From DATLFP01 sp035540955 (GTDB lineage: Bacteria > Actinomycetota > Acidimicrobiia > Acidimicrobiales > CADCSY01), in contig DATLFP010000136.1 of the NCBI GenBank assembly GCA_035540955.1, forward strand, positions 1 to 7,549: DNA of 7,549 nucleotides, in the 5' to 3' direction. Below the pieces are notes generated by a model, which was given only the letters and a program-made list of their open reading frames with translations, was not told the DNA's origin and searched no databases. Shown here in pieces: positions 1-4,075 of the stretch; within the stretch, counting starts at the first letter, position 1, and every line of letters starts with the position of its first letter. Both the position numbers and the translations under genes were made by a program.

Positions 1-86
1 GCGAACGGCTGCCCGTCGGCCCCCACCGCCCCGACGACCAGCGCGCACCCTCCTTCGAGGAACGCCACCGTCTCGCCGTCGAGCAC
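1..86 (-). CDS. Partial gene, possible pyridoxamine 5'-phosphate oxidase-like (FMN-binding) protein, N-terminus only
   Basis: Only about 28 N-terminal codons are present; the gene leaves the left edge. The minus strand reads from a GTG at 86 and includes FLEGGCALVVGAVGADGQPF. This resembles the first helix and strand of split-barrel flavin-binding proteins, where a short helix is followed by a strand and an 'xADGxPxxx' turn. An in-frame TGA at 107-105 bounds the start, and GTG 86 is the only conventional start between that stop and the edge. There is no clear Shine-Dalgarno sequence. A TANNNT-like hexamer (TAGCCT, 97 to 92) lies 5 nt upstream, so a leaderless start is conceivable but weakly supported. 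Third codon positions are almost all G or C, as expected for real genes here. The family assignment is tentative because so little sequence is visible. The plus-strand reading of the same stretch is Arg/Pro-rich and looks like a shadow. Confidence 0.4.
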   Translation of the reverse strand, partial: MLDGETVAFLEGGCALVVGAVGADGQPF

Positions 87-221
87 GCCGCAGGCTACCG
101 ACGGTCACGCCGGTGCCGACGGCGGGGCTCGACGACGGTTAGGAGGTTCTCAGCGTTGCGGTAGCGGGTTCTTCGGAGCGGGGCGGGCGGCGGGAGCGGA
201 GGATCGATCCAGCACCCGACG

Positions 222-241
222 ACCGGCCAACCGCGGCCGGT
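222..241. promoter_or_regulatory. Short GC-rich inverted repeat in the leader of the hemerythrin gene
   Basis: ACCGGCC (222-228) and GGCCGGT (235-241) form a perfect 7-bp stem around a 6-nt loop. It ends 11 nt before the ribosome binding site of the downstream gene. It could be an operator half-site pair or an RNA hairpin. In sequence this GC-rich, short dyads also arise by chance. The rest of the 87-265 intergenic stretch shows no convincing promoter. Confidence 0.25.
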
Positions 242-252
242 CACCAACCGGC

Positions 253-259
253 AGGAGAG
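253..259 (+). promoter_or_regulatory. Shine-Dalgarno site that fixes a TTG start
   Basis: AGGAGAG lies 6 nt upstream of TTG 266. This supports TTG 266 over the in-frame GTG at 308, which would cut off the first 14 residues and has no such site. Confidence 0.7.
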
Positions 260-265
260 CGTCCG

Positions 266-970
266 TTGACCATCACCACCCACCCGAGCACCCCCGAGCT
301 GCGGCTCGTGACCCATGACCTCTACCGAGACATCCACAAGGCGATCCGCGCCGAGCTGTTCGCGGTCACCGAGGAGGCGGGCCGCCTCGACCCCGCCGAG
401 CGCGACGGCCGGGCGGCGCTCGCCGCCCACGTCGAGGCGGTGGTGGCCCTGCTCGCCTCCCATGCCGAGCACGAGGACGCCGGGATCCAGCCCGCCATCG
501 AGGCCCACCTCCCCGCCCTCGCCGAGCAGATCGCCGGCGACCACGAGCGCCTCGAGGCCCGCATGGTCGACCTGACCGAGCTCGCCCTCGTGAGCGTCGA
601 CGCCCCGACGTCAGAGCAGCGGGGAGCGGTGCACCGGCTCTACGTGGAGCTGGCGTCGTTCTCCGGCGTCTACCTCGCCCACCAGGACCTCGAGGAGCGG
701 CTCGTGATGCCCGCGCTCGAGGCCGCCATCGGCCCCGACGCCGTGATCGCCCTGCACCAGCAGCTCGTGGGCAGCATCCCGCCCGAGGAGATGGCCCAGT
801 CGCTCGCCCTCATGCTGCCGGCCATGAACCGCCGGGACCGCGCCGACCTGCTCGGCGGCATGCAGGCCGACGCCCCGGCCGAGGTGTTCCAGGCCGTCTG
901 GGGCCTGGCCCGGTCGGTGCTCGTCCCCGCCGATCACGCCGCGGTGGCCGGCGACCTGGGGCTCGCCTGA
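266..970 (+). CDS. Hemerythrin-like HHE cation-binding domain protein
   Basis: A 234-residue soluble protein with no signal peptide or membrane segment. The first ~150 residues read as a four-helix hemerythrin-type bundle that would hold a di-iron centre. Candidate ligands in order are His24 (helix A), the HAEHE motif with His66 and Glu70 (helix B), His93 in GDHE (helix C), and His139 with Glu144 in HQDLEE (helix D). This matches the H...HxxxE...H...HxxxxE pattern of bacterial hemerythrin-like proteins, which bind O2 or NO or handle iron and redox stress. Residues 165-234 form an extra helical tail (IPPEEMAQSLALMLPAMN and onward). From memory, similar tails occur in actinobacterial relatives, but I know of no assigned role. 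The TTG start is supported by the Shine-Dalgarno site at 253-259. It appears monocistronic, divergent from the gene at the left edge, with the next gene driven by its own promoter. Family call is good; physiological role is unknown. Confidence 0.85.
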   Translation: MTITTHPSTPELRLVTHDLYRDIHKAIRAELFAVTEEAGRLDPAERDGRAALAAHVEAVVALLASHAEHEDAGIQPAIEAHLPALAEQIAGDHERLEARMVDLTELALVSVDAPTSEQRGAVHRLYVELASFSGVYLAHQDLEERLVMPALEAAIGPDAVIALHQQLVGSIPPEEMAQSLALMLPAMNRRDRADLLGGMQADAPAEVFQAVWGLARSVLVPADHAAVAGDLGLA

Positions 971-996
971 TCCCGCCGAATGACGGACCGGTCGGG

Positions 997-1017
997 CATT
1001 GCCCTTTGCGGGCAATG
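997..1017. promoter_or_regulatory. Perfect 8-bp inverted repeat, likely operator of the toxin-antitoxin module (could double as upstream terminator)
   Basis: CATTGCCC (997-1004) and GGGCAATG (1010-1017) are exact reverse complements around the 5-nt loop TTTGC. The dyad covers the proposed -35 hexamer at 1006-1011, the usual place for an autoregulatory operator bound by the antitoxin or the toxin-antitoxin complex. It also begins 27 nt after the hemerythrin stop codon, so as RNA it could end that transcript. However, the bases after it (GGGGTTTCC) are not a proper U-tract. Confidence 0.55.
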
Positions 1018-1034
1018 GGGTTTCCGGGTACAGT
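1006..1034 (+). promoter_or_regulatory. Sigma70-type promoter for the toxin-antitoxin module, apparently leaderless
   Basis: The -35 TTGCGG (1006-1011) and -10 TACAGT (1029-1034) are separated by exactly 17 bp. The -10 ends 8 nt before the ATG at 1043, so transcription should begin at or within a couple of bases of that ATG. No Shine-Dalgarno site precedes it. This geometry is typical of leaderless genes in actinobacteria. Confidence 0.6.
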
Positions 1035-1042
1035 CAACGTCG

Positions 1043-1288
1043 ATGGAGCCGGTACTCATCACCATCCAGGACCGCAGTCGCGCCAACGTCGGCAAGATCG
1101 CCGACCACGACCGCTACCTCGTGCACCGCGAACCGGACGGCACCTTGATCTGGCAGCCCGCCACGGTGATCCCGGCGGTCGAGGCCCGCCTCCTGGCCGA
1201 CGAGCGCCTCATGAAGGTCATCGAGGCGAACCGCGCCGATCCGGGCCGGCTCCGTCACCGAGACCGGTCCGCTTCGCCCCGCGAATAG
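1043..1288 (+). CDS. Probable antitoxin of a type II toxin-antitoxin pair (AbrB/MazE-like)
   Basis: An 81-residue protein. ATG 1043 is chosen over the in-frame ATG at 980 because the promoter and its dyad (997-1034) lie between them. Residues 4-50 look like a small beta-rich DNA-binding element. VLITIQDRSRANVGKI and RYLVHREPDGTLIWQPATVI resemble the strand-turn-strand pattern of swapped-hairpin AbrB/MazE proteins, where a 'DGxIxLxPA' strand is typical. A helix follows (residues 45-65, VEARLLADERLMKVIEANRA). The tail is basic and probably disordered (residues 66-81, rich in Arg), which fits a toxin-neutralising C-terminus. The toxin-like gene starts 3 nt after the TAG. The upstream dyad suggests autoregulation. 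Expected role: bind and neutralise the toxin and repress the operon. The fold assignment rests on pattern resemblance; small size and gene pairing are the stronger arguments. Confidence 0.6.
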   Translation: MEPVLITIQDRSRANVGKIADHDRYLVHREPDGTLIWQPATVIPAVEARLLADERLMKVIEANRADPGRLRHRDRSASPRE

Positions 1289-1291
1289 CGC

Positions 1292-1561
1292 GTGGCCACG
1301 CTGGTCTTCTCGCCGGAGGCCGACGACGAGCTCACCCGGCTGGAGAGCGACCCACGTCGGCATCGGCTTGCCGCGCGCCTCAACACCGCCCTCGACGCGC
1401 TCGAGGCGAACCCCGGCGACGCCCACAACCGCCGACGCCGGTTCGACACGATCGGTCTGTGGGGGATCGCCGTCGTCGCCGGTGACGAGGAGTGGCTCAT
1501 CCTCTGGGAGCCCGGCGACGGTGACGACGTCGTCGTGCACCACATCATCCCGGCACCGTAG
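1292..1561 (+). CDS. RelE/ParE-superfamily toxin-like protein
   Basis: An 89-residue basic-core protein with the RelE/ParE outline. It has an N-terminal strand and helix (TLVFSPEADDELTRLE, residues 3-18), a second helix containing ALDALEANPGD (residues 33-43), then strands around WGIAVVAGDEEWLILW (57-72) and a last strand VVVHHIIP (80-87). Known members are ribosome-dependent mRNA interferases (RelE) or gyrase inhibitors (ParE). Candidate functional residues are the RRRR run at 47-50 and the paired His83-His84, but which activity applies cannot be told from the sequence. GTG 1292 follows the partner's stop codon by 3 nt and has no Shine-Dalgarno site, so translation is probably coupled to the antitoxin. 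The gene ends 36 nt before the convergent dehydratase gene ends. Confidence 0.7.
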   Translation: MATLVFSPEADDELTRLESDPRRHRLAARLNTALDALEANPGDAHNRRRRFDTIGLWGIAVVAGDEEWLILWEPGDGDDVVVHHIIPAP

Positions 1562-1592
1562 GCAGCCGGTCCGCTGGCTCCAGCCTGGTGCC
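1552..1592. terminator. Nested GC-rich hairpin at the convergent junction, possible bidirectional terminator
   Basis: Three stacked stems share an axis: GGCACC/GGTGCC (1552-1557 with 1587-1592), AGGC/GCCT (1560-1563 with 1583-1586), and AGCC/GGCT (1564-1567 with 1576-1579). This makes 14 pairs, with a 2-nt and a 3-nt bulge and an 8-nt loop. It sits between the 3' ends of two converging genes and overlaps the toxin stop codon. Neither strand has a U-tract after it, so it is not a classical intrinsic terminator. A smaller dyad (1594-1607, CCGCTC/GAGCGG) overlaps the dehydratase stop codon next door. Confidence 0.4.
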
Positions 1593-1597
1593 GCCGC

Positions 1598-3475
1598 TCA
1601 GGAGCGGGGCTCGACCACCGCGGCAGGCCCGGTGACCGCCGCCGCCTCGCTCATCCCGCACAGCGCCACCAGGGCGAGGCGGGTGAGGGGGGCGCCGGTC
1701 GCCTCGGCCACCACGTGCAGCTCGTGGGGGTGCAGCGGCGGCACGACGACGTGGGACACGAGGGGGTGGATGGGGCGGTGGTCGGCCTCGCCGGTGCCCC
1801 ACAGCTGCTCGTGCAGCTTCTCGCCGAGACGCAGGCCGGTGAACTCGATCTCGATCGGCTCCGGCGCGGCGGCCGCCAGCTGGCGGGCGACCTCGAGGAT
1901 GCGCACCGGCTCGCCCATGTCGAGCACGAGGGCCTCGCCGTTGCGACCGATGGCGCCGGCCTGCACGAGGAGCTGCACCGCCTCCTCGATGGTCATGAAG
2001 AACCGCGTGACGTCGGGGTGGGTGACGGTGATCGGCCCGCCGGCGGCCACCTGAGCCTGGAAGGCGTGCAGCACCGAGCCCCGGCTGCCGAGCACGTTGC
2101 CGAACCGGACGCTGAGGAAGGTGCCGTCGGTGCGCTCGGCGGCCCGGGCCGTGAGCCGCTCGGCGATGCGCTTGGTGTAGCCGAGGATGCTGACCGGGTC
2201 GGCGGCCTTGTCGGTGGAGACGTTCACGAACCGGTCGACGTCGAAGGCGATGGCGGCGTCGAGCACGTGCTGGGTGGCGTAGACGTTGGTCTTGATCGCC
2301 TCCTCGGGGTGCATCTCCAGTAGAGGGAGATGCTTCAGGGCGGCGGCGTGGAACACGACCTCGGGCCGCCAGGTGGCGAACACCTCCCGCACCCGGGCCC
2401 GGTCGCGGATGTCGGCCACCACCAGGTTGGGACGGTCGAGGAGGGCCCGGCCCTCGAGGGAGAGCTGGACGGCGTGCAGGGCCGACTCGTCGCGGTCGAG
2501 CAGGACCAGCTCGGACGGGCCCCACTTGGCGATCTGGCGGCACAGCTCGGAGCCGATGGAGCCGCCGGCCCCGGTGACGAGCACCCGCTTGTTCGTGAGG
2601 TAGCCGGCGATGGAGCCGACGTCGGTGTCGAGCTCGCGGCGGCCGAGGAGGTCGGCGATGGTGACCGCACGGATCTGGCCGGCGTCGAGGGTGCGGCCCA
2701 CCAGCTCGGCGGGGGTGGGCACCACGTGGAGGGTGAGCCCGGCGTCGAGGCAGGCGGCCTGGGTGCGGCGCACCAGCTCGGCGTCGGCCGAGGGGATGGC
2801 GAGCAGCACGTGCGTGGCGCGGGCGTGGGCGGCGACGGCGGCGAGGTCGTCGCTCCCGCCGAGCACCGGCACCCCGAGGATGCGGAGGTTGACCTTCTCG
2901 GGGTCGTCGTCGACGAGGGCGACGGGCACGTAGGCGCTGTCGCGGTCGCGCAGCAGCGAGGTGACGACCTGGGCGCCGCCCTCGCCGGCGCCGAAGACGA
3001 CGAGCCGCTCGGCCCGCTCGGGATCGGGGCGGCGGCGGCGGTCGAGCACGAGGCGCCAGACGTAGCGCCAGCCGGCCATGAGCACGAGGGCGGCGATGGC
3101 CCCGCCGAAGGGGACGCTGCCGGGCACCTGGCGCTCGAGGTAGGTGAGGTTGACGATCCCCACGACGGCGCCGGTGGCGGCGGCCGAGGCCACCACGGCC
3201 TGGACCTCGTCGAAGGAGCCGTAGCGCCACCGGCCCCGGTAGAGGTGGAACAGCAGGCCGGCCACCACCTGGGTGGTGACGGCGAGGGGCACGACCTGGG
3301 CGAGGTCGGCGAAGCCGCCGGCCGGGATGGTGAGGTCGTAGCGGACGGCGAGGGCGGCCGTGAGGCCCACGACCCAGCTGAGGGCGTCGATGGAGCCCTG
3401 GATCAGGGCCCGGCGCCGGCCGAGGACACGGAACAGGGCACTCGGGGAGAGCGCCTCCGCACGTGCCGCGTTCAC
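1598..3475 (-). CDS. Membrane-bound nucleotide-sugar 4,6-dehydratase/epimerase (CapD/WbpM/PglF type)
   Basis: A 625-residue protein, the normal full length for this family. Four hydrophobic helices (about 28-46, 59-79, 92-111, 124-143) anchor it in the membrane. A first Rossmann-like domain follows (FGAGEGG, 161-167), the CoA-binding-like domain seen in full-length members. The catalytic short-chain dehydrogenase domain starts with the NAD(P)-binding TGAGGSIGSE (301-310) and includes STDKA (420-424), LGYTK (431-435), RFGN (457-460) and LRLGEKLHEQL (548-558). Family members convert UDP-GlcNAc to a UDP-4-keto-6-deoxy sugar for bacillosamine, fucosamine or quinovosamine-type sugars used in capsule, O-antigen or protein glycosylation. 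Thr421, Asp422 and Lys423 match family active-site residues. The position usually held by Met (WbpM/PglF) or Tyr (PseB) is Leu431. The GTG start has no strong Shine-Dalgarno site, but no better in-frame start exists. It is divergent from the giant secreted protein. Exact product is uncertain. Confidence 0.9.
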   Translation of the reverse strand: MNAARAEALSPSALFRVLGRRRALIQGSIDALSWVVGLTAALAVRYDLTIPAGGFADLAQVVPLAVTTQVVAGLLFHLYRGRWRYGSFDEVQAVVASAAATGAVVGIVNLTYLERQVPGSVPFGGAIAALVLMAGWRYVWRLVLDRRRRPDPERAERLVVFGAGEGGAQVVTSLLRDRDSAYVPVALVDDDPEKVNLRILGVPVLGGSDDLAAVAAHARATHVLLAIPSADAELVRRTQAACLDAGLTLHVVPTPAELVGRTLDAGQIRAVTIADLLGRRELDTDVGSIAGYLTNKRVLVTGAGGSIGSELCRQIAKWGPSELVLLDRDESALHAVQLSLEGRALLDRPNLVVADIRDRARVREVFATWRPEVVFHAAALKHLPLLEMHPEEAIKTNVYATQHVLDAAIAFDVDRFVNVSTDKAADPVSILGYTKRIAERLTARAAERTDGTFLSVRFGNVLGSRGSVLHAFQAQVAAGGPITVTHPDVTRFFMTIEEAVQLLVQAGAIGRNGEALVLDMGEPVRILEVARQLAAAAPEPIEIEFTGLRLGEKLHEQLWGTGEADHRPIHPLVSHVVVPPLHPHELHVVAEATGAPLTRLALVALCGMSEAAAVTGPAAVVEPRS

Positions 3476-3522
3476 ACTGCTGGTCTACGGCATTCGGGGC
3501 CTTCGGCCACAGCAGGGTCTGC

Positions 3523-3551
3523 AAAACGACACCGCCGGGCCACCCTGTCAA
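3523..3551 (-). promoter_or_regulatory. Possible promoter of the nucleotide-sugar dehydratase gene
   Basis: The minus strand carries a perfect -35 TTGACA at 3551-3546. At 17-bp spacing the -10 would be CGTTTT (3528-3523), a poor hexamer lacking the usual TA start. If used, the leader before GTG 3475 would be about 40 nt. The -35 is good, the -10 weak. Confidence 0.25.
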
Positions 3552-3701
3552 CGGCCCCCGCGAACGGTGCGAATGGCCCGACCCGGACACCGCTCACGAG
3601 GGCGCCCGGGCGCGGCAACCGGCGTTGACCAGGGCAAACAGACCGAGTCGTCCGGATACGCGCTCGTACGACCACGATCTGTGAACTTTCGGGACGCGAC
3701 C

Positions 3702-3730
3702 TTTCCGATTCGTAGGGACTCCGCTACAGT
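3702..3730 (+). promoter_or_regulatory. Candidate promoter for the giant secreted DUF11 protein
   Basis: TTTCCG (3702-3707) and TACAGT (3725-3730) are 17 bp apart. The -10 is identical to that of the toxin-antitoxin promoter at 1029-1034, and both lie in locally AT-richer DNA. The -35 is a weak match. With the coding start at 4076 it would give a leader of about 340 nt containing the hairpin cluster at 3928-4024. Confidence 0.4.
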
Positions 3731-3927
3731 GCGTGGTGATCAGGACAAGTGCTGATCGCGGCGCATCGATCCACCGGGCTGCATCTGGTCGCCTGGCCCG
3801 GCGGGGAGCGAGTGGCGAACCCGACGCGTGGAGCTGGACCGTGGTGGGCCCGCCCACCCTTCTCGACAAGGGCTCGGATGCGCGAACGGGTGCTGGGGAT
3901 GGTGGCCGGTCTCACGAGGGCCGTCCG

Positions 3928-3956
3928 ACCCTCGACCTCGACCACTGGTCGAGGGT
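3928..3956 (+). promoter_or_regulatory. Perfect 10-bp hairpin with a competing alternative pairing, in the leader of the DUF11 gene
   Basis: ACCCTCGACC (3928-3937) and GGTCGAGGGT (3947-3956) are exact reverse complements around a 9-nt loop. The 5' arm is partly duplicated: CCTCGACC occurs at 3930-3937 and 3936-3943. The second copy can pair instead with GGTCGAGG (3947-3954), giving an 8-bp stem with a 3-nt loop. Two mutually exclusive hairpins therefore share one 3' arm. No U-tract follows. Confidence 0.5.
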
Positions 3957-3975
3957 TGTGGGGTGACGGCGGGAC

Positions 3976-4024
3976 GCCCGACCGGGCCCCCGGTGACATC
4001 GTCACCCCTGATCATTCGGCGAAT
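3976..4024 (+). promoter_or_regulatory. Three further dyads in the DUF11 gene leader
   Basis: Following the hairpin at 3928-3956 are GCCCG/CGGGC (3976-3980 with 3983-3987), GGTGAC/GTCACC (3992-3997 with 4001-4006, 3-nt centre ATC), and the odd palindrome ATTCG-G-CGAAT (4014-4024). The middle one is a 15-bp dyad of a size typical for a dimeric repressor. I could not match it to a known actinobacterial operator. They may be protein-binding sites or RNA structure. Confidence 0.35.
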
Positions 4025-4075
4025 CACCCCGTCCCCCGCGTACAGGTCGAAACCCAACGCTCCGACAATCGCCGG

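Larger units (their letters stand above)
3476..4075. other. 600-bp divergent intergenic region with promoter-like sites and several dyads
   Basis: No convincing gene was found here. The open frames are Arg/Pro/Gly-rich, resemble nothing I recognise, and have a less extreme third-position GC bias than the flanking genes. The stretch 3660-3735 is visibly less GC-rich than its surroundings, consistent with promoter DNA. A plus-strand promoter candidate lies at 3702-3730 and a weaker minus-strand one at 3523-3551. A cluster of inverted repeats runs from 3928 to 4024. I looked for c-di-GMP (GEMM) riboswitch motifs and found only an isolated GGGCAAAC near 3632, with no other conserved parts. The frame of the downstream gene is open back to 3740, so part of this region could be a longer N-terminus. 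Confidence 0.6.

Noticed and set aside
141..161. AGGAGG followed by TTG as the start of a small upstream gene
   Set aside because: The TTG at 156 is followed by one codon and then a TAG stop, so no peptide of note can be made.
980..1042. Upstream ATG 980 as the start of the antitoxin
   Set aside because: It would place the promoter and its operator dyad inside the coding region. There is no Shine-Dalgarno site, and the extra residues add nothing resembling the family.
1545..3590. Very long minus-strand open frame (681 codons) overlapping the dehydratase gene
   Set aside because: Its translation is Arg/Pro/Gly low-complexity, an out-of-frame reading of the true gene in GC-rich DNA. The other frame carries all the conserved dehydratase motifs.
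2330..3628. Plus-strand open frame (432 codons) antisense to the dehydratase
   Set aside because: Gly/Glu/Val/Asp-rich shadow with no recognisable domain, explained by the codon bias of the opposite strand.
3625..3660. Possible c-di-GMP (GEMM-type) riboswitch, suggested by GGGCAAAC after TTGACC
   Set aside because: The other conserved elements (the GACGCAAAGCC-like segment and the tetraloop/receptor) are absent, so the match is an isolated short string.
3992..4006. GGTGAC-ATC-GTCACC as a CRP/GlxR or BldD operator
   Set aside because: The half-sites resemble both, but the centre spacing does not fit: 5 bp between GTGA and TCAC instead of 6 for CRP, and 3 bp instead of 5 for BldD. It is kept only as an unassigned dyad.
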